Source of the DNA: Streptomyces sp. NRRL B-3428 | GTDB lineage: Bacteria > Actinomycetota > Actinomycetes > Streptomycetales > Streptomycetaceae | Length of the DNA stretch: 64,000 nucleotides | Reading direction: 5' to 3' | Assembly: GCA_000721375.1 (NCBI GenBank) | Contig: JOGW01000011.1 | Coordinates: 1 to 64,000 of the forward strand | Part shown: positions 34,428-44,000 of the stretch, in pieces | Numbering within the stretch: the stretch's first letter is position 1 | How the letters are laid out: every line of letters begins with the position of its first letter | The notes under the pieces: model-generated | The model's input: only the letters and a program-made list of their open reading frames with translations | Told to the model about the DNA's origin: nothing | The model's database searches: none | Made by a program: the position numbers and the translations under genes

Positions 34428-35882
34428 GTGAGTGACCGCACCGCGGCCCTGTTCCCCGCACTGGCCGAAGGATCGTCCAGGCCGGCGCTGACCTTCGGCG
34501 AACGTTCGCTCTCGTACGGAGAGCTGGCCGCATCCGCCGGTGCGCAGGCCGCCCGCCTCGCCGGGGCCCGCAGAGTCGCCGTGTGGGCCACCCCGACCCT
34601 GGAGACGGCGGTCGGGGTCGTGGCCGCGCTGCTCGCCGGCGTCCCGGCCGTCCCGCTCAACCCGAAGGTCGGCGAACGGGAGCTCGCGCACATCGTCGGC
34701 GACAGCGCGCCATCGCTGGTGCTGGCCGCTCGGGGCGACCTGCTCCCGGACGCGCTCGCCCGGTTGCCCCGTATCGACATCGAGGCGACGGGCGCACAGG
34801 GGGATGTACGCGAGTGGCCCGAGCCCGCCCCCGACCGGCCGGCCCTCGTGGTCTACACCTCGGGCACCACGGGCCCGCCCAAGGGCGCGGTGCTCCCCCG
34901 CCGCGCGCTCGCCGGGACGCTCGACGCTTTGGAGGACGCCTGGCAATGGACCTCCGAGGACGTCCTCGTGCACGGGCTGCCCCTCTTCCACGTCCACGGC
35001 CTGATTCTCGGCATCCTCGGCCCGCTGCGGCGCGGCGGCGAGGTACGCCACCTCGGCCGGTTCAGCACGCAGGGTGTGACCCGGGAGCTGACGGCCGGGG
35101 CCACGATGCTGTTCGGCGTACCGACGATGTACCACCGGATCGCCGAGCAACTGCCCGAGGACCCGGCGCTGGCCGAGGCGTTGGCGGGGGCGCGGCTGCT
35201 CGTGTCGGGGTCGGCGGCGCTCCCGGCCCGTGATCACGAGCGGATCAGGGCGGTCACCGGGCGTGCGGTGATCGAGCGGTACGGGATGACGGAGACGCTG
35301 ATGAACACCAGCGTCCGCGTGGACGGCGAACCCCGCGCGGCGACCGTCGGAGTGCCGCTGCGGGACGTGGAGCTGCGGCTCGTCGACGAGAGCGGGCACG
35401 CGCTGCCGGACGGCCCCGAGCACGTGGGCGAGATCCAGGTGCGCGGCCCGAATCTGTTCCTGGAGTACCTCAACAGGCCGGACGCCACGGCCGAGGCCTT
35501 CACCGAGGACGGCTTCTTCCGTACAGGGGACATGGCGGTGCGTGATCCGGACGGTTACGTACGGATCGTGGGGCGCAAGGCCACCGACCTCATCAAGAGC
35601 GGCGGGTACAAGATCGGGGCGGGCGAGATCGAGAACGCGCTCCTGGAGCACCCGGCCGTCAGGGACGCGGCGGTGACCGGCGCACCGGACGCCGACCTGG
35701 GCGAGCGGATCGTCGCGTGGATCGTCCCGGCCGACCCCGAACAGCCGCCCTCACAAGAGGAGTTGGCCGACCATGTGGCCGGCCAACTGGCCCCCCACAA
35801 GCGCCCCCGTACCGTCCACTACCTCGCCGAGCTCCCCCGCAACGACATGGGAAAGATCATGAAGAAGGCGCTGCATGTCTGA
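34428..35882 (+). CDS. matB: Malonyl-CoA synthetase (MatB-type acyl-CoA ligase)
   Basis: A 484-residue ANL-superfamily enzyme that forms malonyl- or methylmalonyl-CoA from the diacid, ATP and CoA, supplying fatty-acid and polyketide building blocks. Signatures: VVYTSGTTGPPKGAVLPRRA (P-loop), LPLFHVHGLILGILGPLRRG, ERYGMTETLMNTSVR, FFRTGDMAVRDPDGYVRIVG, KATDLIKSGGYKIGAGEIEN and the catalytic Lys in NDMGKIMKKAL. The whole sequence closely follows the S. coelicolor MatB sequence as I remember it. GTG 34428 is preferred, with GGGAG 10 bases upstream. Its end overlaps the carboxyltransferase start by 8 bases. Confidence 0.92.
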   Translation: MSDRTAALFPALAEGSSRPALTFGERSLSYGELAASAGAQAARLAGARRVAVWATPTLETAVGVVAALLAGVPAVPLNPKVGERELAHIVGDSAPSLVLAARGDLLPDALARLPRIDIEATGAQGDVREWPEPAPDRPALVVYTSGTTGPPKGAVLPRRALAGTLDALEDAWQWTSEDVLVHGLPLFHVHGLILGILGPLRRGGEVRHLGRFSTQGVTRELTAGATMLFGVPTMYHRIAEQLPEDPALAEALAGARLLVSGSAALPARDHERIRAVTGRAVIERYGMTETLMNTSVRVDGEPRAATVGVPLRDVELRLVDESGHALPDGPEHVGEIQVRGPNLFLEYLNRPDATAEAFTEDGFFRTGDMAVRDPDGYVRIVGRKATDLIKSGGYKIGAGEIENALLEHPAVRDAAVTGAPDADLGERIVAWIVPADPEQPPSQEELADHVAGQLAPHKRPRTVHYLAELPRNDMGKIMKKALHV

Positions 35883-37221
35883 GCCGGCGAAGAACCCGCA
35901 GCGCCCGACCGCCCGCGAAACCCTGGCCCTCATCACCGACGAGTTCACCGAACTCCCGCCGCCCGAAGGCCGGCACAAACCCGACGGCCCGCTCGACTGG
36001 CAGGGCTACGGGGCCTCGGTCGCGCGAGCCGCGGAACGCACCGGGGAGCGGGAGTCCGTGGTGTGCGGGCAGGCGGTGGTCGGGGAGACCCGGGCCGTGG
36101 TGATCTCGTTCGAGTTCGGGTTCCTCGGGGGCTCGCTCGGCACCCGTACCGGCGATCTCATCGAGGCGGCCCACGAGCAGGCCCGTACGCACCGCCTCCC
36201 CCTGGTCTCGCTGATCGCGACGGGCGGCAGCCGTATGCAGGAGGGCATGCTCGCCCTCACCCAACTCCAGCGTGTGGCACGGCAGTCGGTACGGACTGCC
36301 GAGGCGGGCGTGCCCCAGGTCGCCGTCCTGCGCGATCCCACGACCGGCGGCGGCTGGGCGACCCTGGGCGCGGGCGCCGACATGATCCTGGCGCTGCCCG
36401 GCGCCCAGGTGGGCTTCGCGGGTTCGCGGGTGCGGCCCGCCGACGCGGATCCGGCGGCCTACACGGCGCAGGCCCAGTTCGCTTCCGGGCATGTGGACGC
36501 TGTCGTACCCGCCGAAGAGCTGCGCGCGGAGCTGTCCCTGCGCCTGCGGCTGCTCACCTCCGCCTCTCCCCTGCCCGCCCCGGTACCGAAGGCGCTCGGC
36601 GACACCGCGCTCCCGAAGACGGGCTGGGACGCGGTGCTGGCCGCCCGCGCCCCCGAACGACCGCGCGCGGACGCCTACTTGGACGCGTACTTCACCGAGC
36701 GCGCCGAGGTCTCGGGCGACCGCTGCGGCGGCCGCGACCCGGGCGTGCGGTGCGGCTTCGGGCTGCGCGACGGGCGCACGATCGCGTACGCGGCGCAGTG
36801 CGGCACCGCCACCCGCCCCGCCGGCTACCGGACCGCGGCCCGGCTGATCCGGCTCGCAGGACGGCTCGGCGTCCCGGTCCTGACCCTGGTCGACACCCCG
36901 GGTGCCGCGAACGACGCGGCGGCCGAGTCGGCGGGGGCGGGTCCGGCGATCGCGGAGGTGTTCGCGGCGGTCGCCTCGGCCCGTGTCCCGGTGACGACCC
37001 TGGTGATCGGCGAGGGCGGCTCGGGCGGCGCCCTCGCCCTCGCGGCGCCGGGCAACACCTGGGCCACGCCGTCGAGTTACTTCTCGGTGATCGCCCCGGA
37101 ACTGGCCGCCGCGATCCTGAAGCGCCCGGACTCCGCCGTCCACGAGACGGCGGACCAACTGCGGCTCAGGCCACAGGACTTGGTGGATCTGGGAGTCGTA
37201 CGGGGCATCGCCGGCGTCTGA
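35875..37221 (+). CDS. Fused acetyl-CoA carboxylase-type carboxyltransferase (beta + alpha halves)
   Basis: A 448-residue crotonase-fold carboxyltransferase containing both halves. The N-terminal AccD-like half has GGSLGTRTGDLIEAAHEQAR, ATGGSRMQEGMLAL and DPTTGGGWATLGAGADMI. The C-terminal AccA-like half has GTATRPAGYRTAARLIRLAG, LVDTPGAANDAAAESAGAG, IGEGGSGGALALAAPGN and SVIAPELAAAIL. Gly-Gly oxyanion turns are present in both. No zinc finger is seen at the N-terminus. It overlaps matB by 8 bases, so the pair handles malonyl-CoA-type substrates, either making or, as in malonate decarboxylases, breaking them. Confidence 0.88.
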   Translation: MSEPAKNPQRPTARETLALITDEFTELPPPEGRHKPDGPLDWQGYGASVARAAERTGERESVVCGQAVVGETRAVVISFEFGFLGGSLGTRTGDLIEAAHEQARTHRLPLVSLIATGGSRMQEGMLALTQLQRVARQSVRTAEAGVPQVAVLRDPTTGGGWATLGAGADMILALPGAQVGFAGSRVRPADADPAAYTAQAQFASGHVDAVVPAEELRAELSLRLRLLTSASPLPAPVPKALGDTALPKTGWDAVLAARAPERPRADAYLDAYFTERAEVSGDRCGGRDPGVRCGFGLRDGRTIAYAAQCGTATRPAGYRTAARLIRLAGRLGVPVLTLVDTPGAANDAAAESAGAGPAIAEVFAAVASARVPVTTLVIGEGGSGGALALAAPGNTWATPSSYFSVIAPELAAAILKRPDSAVHETADQLRLRPQDLVDLGVVRGIAGV

Positions 37222-37421
37222 AGAGCACCGAACAGGCGAACAGTTGCTCCCTGGAACAGGTGATCGTCGCTCCTGAGATTGCTTTCACCTTGTGGGATGA
37301 ATGATGCTTACGGTGCGCAAGCGACGGGCTGCAGACCGTAACCGCGCACTCGGTCCATGTCCCTTACAGGACCGGGGAGTTGTCCCACCTCACAGCACAT
37401 GCACAAGGAGAACGCAGCATC

Positions 37422-37481
37422 ATGAACGTCATCACCGACATCCTCGCCGGCATCGCCCACTTCCTCGGCTGGCTGGTCTGA
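37422..37481 (+). CDS. 19-residue hydrophobic micropeptide
   Basis: Encodes MNVITDILAGIAHFLGWLV, preceded by an AAGGAG ribosome-binding site 11 bases before the ATG and followed 34 bases later by a 14-bp perfect hairpin terminator. It is thus a compact stand-alone unit. As a helix it is amphipathic, with Asp, His and Thr on one face and Ile/Leu/Phe/Trp on the other, resembling phenol-soluble-modulin or small membrane-active peptides in general form. No homologue known to me. It sits between the carboxyltransferase and the VMAP conflict module. Whether it is secreted, membrane-inserted or a regulatory leader is unknown. Confidence 0.6.
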   Translation: MNVITDILAGIAHFLGWLV

Positions 37482-37515
37482 GCGAAGCCGTGATCTCAGC
37501 GTAGGAGTCACGCCG

Positions 37516-37550
37516 AGCGCCGCCTCCCCCGTCCCAGGGGAGGCGGCGCT
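37516..37550 (+). terminator. Strong hairpin terminator after the micropeptide
   Basis: AGCGCCGCCTCCCC pairs perfectly with GGGGAGGCGGCGCT across a 7-base loop and is followed by TTCGTC. It ends the micropeptide unit and insulates the next operon. Confidence 0.85.
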
Positions 37551-37570
37551 TTCGTCTGCAACGGGCAGCG

Positions 37571-37614
37571 TGCGCAGCCCGGTTGGGCCACATGCGCAGC
37601 TCAGTTAGGCCACA
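37571..37614 (+). repeat. Tandem 22-bp direct repeat at the promoter of the VMAP operon
   Basis: Two abutting 22-bp copies, each starting TGCGCAGC and ending GGCCACA (37571-37592 and 37593-37614), agree at 19 of 22 positions. The period is two helical turns. They end 42 bases before the Trypco1 start, overlapping the expected promoter (CACAAT at 37611-37616 is a possible -10). Probable operator for a direct-repeat-binding regulator. Confidence 0.55.
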
Positions 37615-37656
37615 ATGGAAGCAGGTCGATCAGGAGTACGGCTACGGGGGCGCGGC

Positions 37657-38103
37657 ATGGCCGAGTACATGGAGTTCAGCACCGAGGACGGGACGATCGT
37701 CCCGGTGGACTTCGCCGCCGACGACGACGGGCAGCATCTCGTCGCCGACTCCCACGGCGCGGTGCGCGCGGCCCGCACCTTCGAGGGTTCGCTCGCCGCG
37801 GTGCGTACGGCCGCCGAGGCGGCGCTCAGGGTCTTCCGTGACGACGGGGCGCTGCGGCCCGACTCGGTGGAGATCGAGTTCGGGGTGAAGCTCACGGCCG
37901 AGGCGGGTGCGCTGATCGCCAAGAGCACCGTCGAGGGCCATCTCGTCGTCAAGCTGGCCTGGTCCCCCGGGCAGCAGAGCCAGGTCACGGTGGTCGGCCC
38001 GCGAGTGTCCGCCGCCGACGCGGTGGAGGGTGCGGCCGTCGTCACCCCACCGCAGCCACTGACACCGCCCGCTCCTCCCGCGCCCCCCGCCCCACAGCCA
38101 TGA
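37657..38103 (+). CDS. Trypco1 (CU044_2847 family) protein
   Basis: A 148-residue protein. MEFSTEDGTIVPVDFAADDD, TFEGSLAAVRTAAEAALRVF, SVEIEFGVKLTAEAGALIAK and LVVKLAWSP are features of the trypsin-co-occurring domain 1, a small beta-strand/helix domain typically encoded beside trypsin-VMAP genes in predicted actinobacterial conflict systems. A Pro/Ala tail follows. ATG 37657 was chosen as it begins at the domain; an ATG at 37615 is in frame. Its stop overlaps the peptidase ATG by 4 bases. Its exact role is unknown; probably a partner or sensor for the peptidase. Confidence 0.87.
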   Translation: MAEYMEFSTEDGTIVPVDFAADDDGQHLVADSHGAVRAARTFEGSLAAVRTAAEAALRVFRDDGALRPDSVEIEFGVKLTAEAGALIAKSTVEGHLVVKLAWSPGQQSQVTVVGPRVSAADAVEGAAVVTPPQPLTPPAPPAPPAPQP

Positions 38104-39806
38104 GCGCCTCATGGCAGGCCCGGATCCGCTGCGGCCGGGAGTCGGGCGCCGGCTTCCTGGTGACCGACCGGCACGTGCTGACCTGCGCGCATGTGGTGGG
38201 CGCCCGCGCCACGGACCCCGTCACCGTCACGTTCCCGCAGCTCGGCCCCGAGGAGCTCACCGCCGATGTCGTCGCCCACGGCGGCTGGAGCGGCGGGCTC
38301 GATCCGGGCGATGTGGCCGTGCTCGAACTGGCCGCACCCGTTCCCCTGAAGCCGGCCGAGTTCGCCGCGCCCACCGAGGCGTACGGCGAACCCTCGCCCC
38401 GGCTGCTCGCCTACGGATTCCCCAAGTCGTACGAGGAAGGGGTGCTCGCCGAATACCGGGCCACCGGAAGCCAGTTGATCCAGGAGTGGATCCAGCTGGA
38501 GGCCTGGGGCACGGCGGGACAGACCCTCGCGCCCGGCTTCAGCGGCGCCGCGGTGACACTGGCGCACAACGGCCTGGTGGTCGGCATGGTCACCTCGGCG
38601 GCCCGCAACAAGGAGATACGCAACGGCCGGATGCTGCCCGCGCAGGTCATGGCGCACTACTGGCCCAGACTCGGGGACCTGATCCCCACCGGCGGCTTCG
38701 GCGCGTCCGACAAGGAGCGGCTGCGCACCCTGATCGACGCGGTCGCCGCCGGGGCGCCCTGGCGCGATGCGGGCTGTGCGCCGGAGCAGGTCTACGGATA
38801 CGCGGTGGGCGGGCACGCACAGCGCCCGGACCGGCAGTTGCACTCGCTGTGGGACGCGGCCTGGTATCTGCTGTGCGAGGTGCAGGACCCGGGCGCCCTG
38901 GGCCGGTTCGCCGCGCGGCTCGCGGACTACAGCGACGATCCGGCCACGCGCAGGGCCCTGTGGAACCTCGGCCGCGCGCAGCGCCCCGCGCCCGCCAGGC
39001 CCCCCGGCGCGGTACGTCCCTGGTCGCCGGTGCTCGTGGAGATCGCACCCAGTGGCGCCGGGGAGGACCGCTTCCTCGTCGAGGTCTCCGCGTACAACGG
39101 GAAGCACCGCCACGTCATCGGCCAGCGCACCCTCACCACCCAGCAGGTGCGCCCCTACGTACAGGAGCGGATCGACGACGCGTTCAACCAGGTCGATCTG
39201 GACGGACGTGAGTTGATCGCCTTCGTACTGCCGCGCAAATGGCTGAACACCGATGTCGTGCACTGGCACCGCAGCAAGGACGACGAGAGTCCGCTGGGTG
39301 CGTTCGCGCCCGTCGTGGTGGTGGAGCTGGAGCGGCGGCGCAGCGGAGGGCTGCAGTTCAAGCTGCTGCGCAAATGGCAGGAGCTCGACCACCGGCGTGA
39401 GGCGCGTCTGCACCGCATCGGCTGCGCGGCCCCGCCGAGCGATCCGGGGCGGCTCACCGTCGGACTGCGCCGCGATGCGGACTTCCTGGGGCTCGGGGCG
39501 CCGCCCGGGCGGGCGCGTGCGGCGTTCAAGGCCGGGATCAACGCGCCTGTGCCCGCGGTGATCTGGCCGCGCAGCGGGTGCGGCGGGGTGCCGCACGACG
39601 CCTGCACGGGCAAGGAGTTCCTCGACCGGCTCGCGGAGGAACTGGCGGGACTGCCGCCGGCGGAACTACCGGAGTTCATCTACAAGTTGAGACTGGACGC
39701 GCTGGAGGCGGACGGCGGGCACTGGGCCCAGGACCTGTCCCTGCTGTGGGAGGACCCGCGCGCTCTGCCGGAGACGACACCCTTCCTGGATTCACCCGTC
39801 GGCTGA
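38100..39806 (+). CDS. Trypsin-like peptidase with vWA-MoxR-associated (VMAP) domains
   Basis: A 568-residue cytoplasmic protein (no signal peptide). The N-terminal trypsin domain has a complete triad: His31 (LTCAHVV), Asp71 (GDVAVLEL) and Ser148 (PGFSGAAVT). A helical middle domain follows (HSLWDAAWYLLCEVQDPGAL), then a C-terminal VMAP-C-like region (VLVEIAPSGAGEDRFLVEVS, TTQQVRPYVQERIDDAF, PAVIWPRSGCGG). Such peptidases are predicted effectors of MoxR-centred conflict systems, cleaving cell proteins once released by the ATPase. It overlaps Trypco1 by 4 bases and is followed by moxR. Confidence 0.87.
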   Translation: MSASWQARIRCGRESGAGFLVTDRHVLTCAHVVGARATDPVTVTFPQLGPEELTADVVAHGGWSGGLDPGDVAVLELAAPVPLKPAEFAAPTEAYGEPSPRLLAYGFPKSYEEGVLAEYRATGSQLIQEWIQLEAWGTAGQTLAPGFSGAAVTLAHNGLVVGMVTSAARNKEIRNGRMLPAQVMAHYWPRLGDLIPTGGFGASDKERLRTLIDAVAAGAPWRDAGCAPEQVYGYAVGGHAQRPDRQLHSLWDAAWYLLCEVQDPGALGRFAARLADYSDDPATRRALWNLGRAQRPAPARPPGAVRPWSPVLVEIAPSGAGEDRFLVEVSAYNGKHRHVIGQRTLTTQQVRPYVQERIDDAFNQVDLDGRELIAFVLPRKWLNTDVVHWHRSKDDESPLGAFAPVVVVELERRRSGGLQFKLLRKWQELDHRREARLHRIGCAAPPSDPGRLTVGLRRDADFLGLGAPPGRARAAFKAGINAPVPAVIWPRSGCGGVPHDACTGKEFLDRLAEELAGLPPAELPEFIYKLRLDALEADGGHWAQDLSLLWEDPRALPETTPFLDSPVG

Positions 39807-39840
39807 GCCTGCACGGTCACCGCGGCCGTACCGCCGAAGA

Positions 39841-39873
39841 AGCACTGAGGAAGCACTGAGGAAGCACTGAGGA
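39841..39873 (+). repeat. Three tandem 11-bp repeats carrying the moxR ribosome-binding site
   Basis: AGCACTGAGGA occurs three times in perfect tandem. Each copy carries a GAGGA, and the last one is the Shine-Dalgarno of the MoxR gene (ATG at 39879). Copy-number slippage could occur here. Confidence 0.75.
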
Positions 39874-39878
39874 GAACG

Positions 39879-41051
39879 ATGTCCCTGTGGCCCGTCTTCA
39901 CCGGCTCGAACAAGCCGCACGACGGCATCGAGGAGCTGCCCGCACCACCGCCGTGGCGCGCCTTCGACGGGGGCCCCGCGCTGCCCACACCGGCGGAGGA
40001 CGAGGACGAGTCGGCGACGTCCCCGGACCGCCGGCATCGCGCGCGTACGTACATCGCGACGGACGAGGCGATCCAACTCGTCAACGCCGCGCTCTACTTG
40101 AGGCGCCCGCTGCTCATCACGGGCCCGCCCGGCAGCGGCAAGTCCTCCCTCGCGTACGCGGTGGCGCATGAGCTCAAGCTGGGCCCCGTGCTGCGCTGGA
40201 ACATCACCAGCCGGACGGTCCTGCACGACGGTCTCTACGCGTACGACCCCCTGTCGAGGCTGTACGCGGTGGGCAAGCGGGCTGCCGCGGCGAAGGCGGG
40301 CGGCTGGGAGGCGGGCCGCCCGGAGGCGAGCCGCTCGGAGGCGAGCCGCTCGGAGGCGAGCCGCTCGGAGGCGAGCCGCTCGGAGGCGCAGGCGGGCGGC
40401 GGCGAGGTGCAGGCCGAGGAGTTGGGCGGCAGCGCGGCCCGGACCAAGGCGCAGGGGCCGGGTGACCTGGAGGAGCATCTGCGGCTCGGTCCGCTCGGCA
40501 CGGCGCTCCTGCCGTATCACCGCCCGCGCGTCCTGCTCATCGACGAGATCGACAAGAGCGATCTCGATCTCCCCAACGACCTCCTGAACATCCTCGAAGA
40601 GGGCCAGTACGAGATCCCCGAACTGGTCCGCGCCGCCCGCCACACCCCCAAGGCCTCCGTCCTCGCCGACGGCACGGACGACCATGTCACCGTCACGGGC
40701 GGCCGGGTGCGCTGCCACGCCTTCCCCTTCACGGTCCTGACCAGCAACGGAGAGCGCGAGTTCCCGCCGGCGTTCCTGCGCCGCTGCGTCCGGCTCGAAC
40801 TGCACCAGCCGCGCGAGGCCCATCTGGAGAAGATCGTCCGCGCCCACCTAGGTGAACCCTCGGCGTACGCACAGGAGTTGATCCGCGAGTTCCTCGCCCG
40901 TGGCTCGGCGGGTGAACTCGCCACGGACCAGCTGCTCAACGCGATCTATCTGACGGGCGCGGCCGGTCTCGAAGGCGCCTCGCGCAACGCTCTCGCGCAG
41001 CATCTGATGCCGTATCTGAGCCGGGGGCACCAGGACGATGCGGGGTTCTGA
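39879..41051 (+). CDS. MoxR-family AAA+ ATPase
   Basis: A 390-residue ATPase. Walker A ITGPPGSGKSSLAYAV (about residues 82-97), Walker B PRVLLIDEIDKSDLDLPNDL (about 217-236), sensor-type Asn in FTVLTSNGEREFPPAFLRRC (sensor 1 and Arg finger), then LHQPREAHLEKIVRAHL and a lid domain. Between Walker A and B it has an unusual low-complexity insertion (about 140-175) from a 15-bp DNA repeat encoding EASRS units. MoxR ATPases remodel partner proteins, here presumably the peptidase/VMAP and the SAV_2336 protein. It overlaps the next gene by 14 bases. Confidence 0.92.
   Translation: MSLWPVFTGSNKPHDGIEELPAPPPWRAFDGGPALPTPAEDEDESATSPDRRHRARTYIATDEAIQLVNAALYLRRPLLITGPPGSGKSSLAYAVAHELKLGPVLRWNITSRTVLHDGLYAYDPLSRLYAVGKRAAAAKAGGWEAGRPEASRSEASRSEASRSEASRSEAQAGGGEVQAEELGGSAARTKAQGPGDLEEHLRLGPLGTALLPYHRPRVLLIDEIDKSDLDLPNDLLNILEEGQYEIPELVRAARHTPKASVLADGTDDHVTVTGGRVRCHAFPFTVLTSNGEREFPPAFLRRCVRLELHQPREAHLEKIVRAHLGEPSAYAQELIREFLARGSAGELATDQLLNAIYLTGAAGLEGASRNALAQHLMPYLSRGHQDDAGF
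40323..40382 (+). repeat. Four tandem copies of a 15-bp in-frame repeat within moxR
   Basis: GAGGCGAGCCGCTCG is repeated four times perfectly, adding EASRS pentapeptides between Walker A and Walker B. The unit is a multiple of three, so slippage changes loop length without breaking the frame. Confidence 0.85.
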
Positions 41052-44000
41052 CGGGGAGCGGCCGAGCGGCCCCTCGCACGGGAAAGGCTCCTACGTCGCC
41101 CGGCTCGCGGAGGTGCTGACGGAGGCGGGCGGCGAGGAGGAAGAGGACGGTCCCACCTCGGTGGAGCTGGCCGAAGTCCTCTGGCTGGCACGGCAGATGA
41201 AGGCATCGAAGCCTGCCACCGCCGCCCCGACGCTTCCGTCCACGCCGCGCACCTCGCAGGACACCGCCCCCGTGAGCCCGCCGCGATCCGGGGACGCACA
41301 ACCTCCCCACGAGCCTGCCCTCGTATCCCCCGAGCCTCGCGTCCCGCTCCACATACCGGATGACGCACGGCAGCCCTTGGACGAACCCCCACCCGACGGC
41401 ACGTCCGATGGCTCGTCCGACGACGGCACGTACACCACCCTGCTCGCCCCCGCGCCCCCGATGCTGCCCCGGCCGCTCACCCTGCAGCGCGCGCTGCGCC
41501 CGCTGAAGCGGCGCGTGCCCGCACCGGTCGGCATCGAGCTCGACGAGAGTGCGACGGCCGACCGTATCGCCCGCCTCGCCGCGCCGCCGCAGTGGTGGCT
41601 GCCGGTGCTGCGCCCCTCGGCCGAGCGGTGGCTGAGGCTGCGGATCGTGTACGACGAGGGACCGACCATGCCGATCTGGCGCCCGCTCCTGCGCGAACTG
41701 CGCACGGTGTTCGGCCAGTCCGGCATCTTCCGCACGCTCGACGTGCACACGCTGACAGCGGACGGCCACGTACGCGGCGCGGAGGGCACCCCCGCCGACG
41801 GCCGCACCGTCACCCTCGTCGTCAGCGACTGCATGGGCCCGCAGTGGCGCGGCGGCCCGGCCGGCCGGCGCTGGTACGGCACGCTCAACCGCTGGGCCTC
41901 CCGCCACCCGGTGGCGATCGTCCAGCCGCTCCCGGAACGCCTGTGGCGCACCACGGCGCTGCCCGCCGCGGCCACTGTGCTGTCCGCCCCGTGGCCGGCG
42001 GCCCCCAACTCCGCCTACAGCAGCGGCGATCGGGACACGGTGACCATTCCGGTCCTCGAACCCTCGGCCCCCTGGCTCGCCCACTGGTCCTCGCTGGTGG
42101 CGGGCGCGGGTCCGGTCCCCTGCGCGGCGGCCCTGCTCGCGCGCACCCCGCCCCCTTCGCCGCTGGAGGAGACGGGCAGCACCGACGTCCAGCAGCTCAG
42201 CGCCTCGGACCTCCTGCTGCGTTTCAAGTCGATCGCCTCACCGGAGGCGTACCGCCTCGCGGGCCATCTGGCGGTCGGCCGCCCCCACCTGCCGTACATG
42301 CGCCTGGTCCAGGCGGCGTTGGAGCGCCGCCCGCAGCCGGGCCACCTGGCCGAGGTCGTCCTGAGCGGCCTGCTGCGTACGGTCCCGGGCGCTGCCCCCG
42401 GCTCGTACGCCTTCCGCGACGGCGTACGCGAGCTTCTGCTCGACACGCTGCCGAGGAGCTCGCGGCTGCGGACGCGGGGGTTGCTCGCGCGGCTCGGGGC
42501 GCCGATCGACGACCGGGCGGGGGTGGTGGCCGGGGAGTTGAGGGTGGCGGTGGAGGGTGGGACGGAGAGAGGGGGTGTGGGGGCGGAGGTTGCTTCTGTG
42601 CGGGGGGAGAGTGTGGAGCGGCTGGGGGGGCCGGCACGCGAAGAGACACGTCCCGCGCGGCCCGCGGACGAAGAGCTGTTCGCAGGGCGCTACAAGGTTC
42701 TGCGCCCGGTCGATCCGGTCCTGCGGCGGACCTGGCTGGCGCAGGACTTCGAGACCGAACGCCTCGTGGGGCTCTTGCGCTTCCTGAACACACCGCCCCA
42801 CAGCAAGGCGGGCGAGGCCTTCCGGCTGCGCGCCGAGAGCTTGGCGTCCGTCGAACACCCCAATGTCGTCGGCCTGCACGACCACGGCTTCGAGGGCGAC
42901 ATCGCGTATGCCGCGCTGGAGTACGTGGACGGGATCAGCGTCGCCCAACTGGTGCAGGACTCCGAAGGACCCCTGCCGTTCTGGCTGGTCGCGTATCTCG
43001 CACGGGGCACGGCCCTGGCTCTCGCGGCCGCGCATGAGCACCACGTGGCGCACGGGGAGCTCGCGCCCGAGCATGTGCTGATCGACGCGGACGGGACGGT
43101 GCGGGTCACCGGGTTCCTGGATGGCATCGCAGCGCCGAACCCTGCAGGGGATTCGCTCCAGGTCGAGAACATGGTGCGCAACCTGACCCGCGACTCCTCC
43201 TTCCTCGCAGGGTCGTTGTCCGACTGGGGCAGCTTCGCCGGCATGCTCCCGGTGGATCCGCCTGGTGGTCGCGACGCCATCTCCGTCCTCACATCCGCCG
43301 ACTTCGTCGCCTTCGAGCAATCAGCGCTGGCCGCGCGCCCCCAATTCCAGCTTCTTGATATCCAGTTGTGTCCCGGCGGTTGGCTGCTCTCCGGCGAGGC
43401 CAGGGCCTGCCTGGCGATGCTGCTACAACGCCACGGCCGGACCGTCCCTCTCGAAGAGCTCTCTGAAGGGCTCGGGGGAGAGCCCGCCGACGGATGGCGC
43501 CGTTACATCGACGAGCTCCGCAGCCGCCTAGGCCCTGGTGTCATCGCGACGACCCCCGGCGGCTTCGCGGTACACGCGCTGCCCTCCCAAATCGATGCAC
43601 TCCAGGTCAACGAACTGGTGCGCTCGGCCACAGCCGCCGAGGAGGACGGCTATCCCGAGCGGGCACGCTCCCTTGTGCAGAGCGCCCTGGACCTCTTCAC
43701 AGGCGATCCGTTGAGCGGGGTCCCCGGCCCCGCCGCCGAACGCACCCGCCCCCGGCTGCGGCGGCTGCGCCTGCAGCTGTACGCCCACCGGGCCGAACTC
43801 CAGCTGGAGATCGGCGCTTTCGAGCGCGCTGCCACGGAGCTCACCCAGCTCCTCACCGAACACCCCGACCGCCAGGACTTCCGCCGCCTCCACATGCTCG
43901 CCCTCCGCAATCTCGGCCGCATCAGCGACGCCATCGAGTCCTACGAGCAGTACCGCGAACGCCTGGAGGACTCCCACCCCGACCCGGACCTCGTCAACCT

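Noticed and set aside
39841..40382. Tandem repeats considered as a CRISPR array
   Set aside because: Units are contiguous with no spacers; simple tandem repeats.
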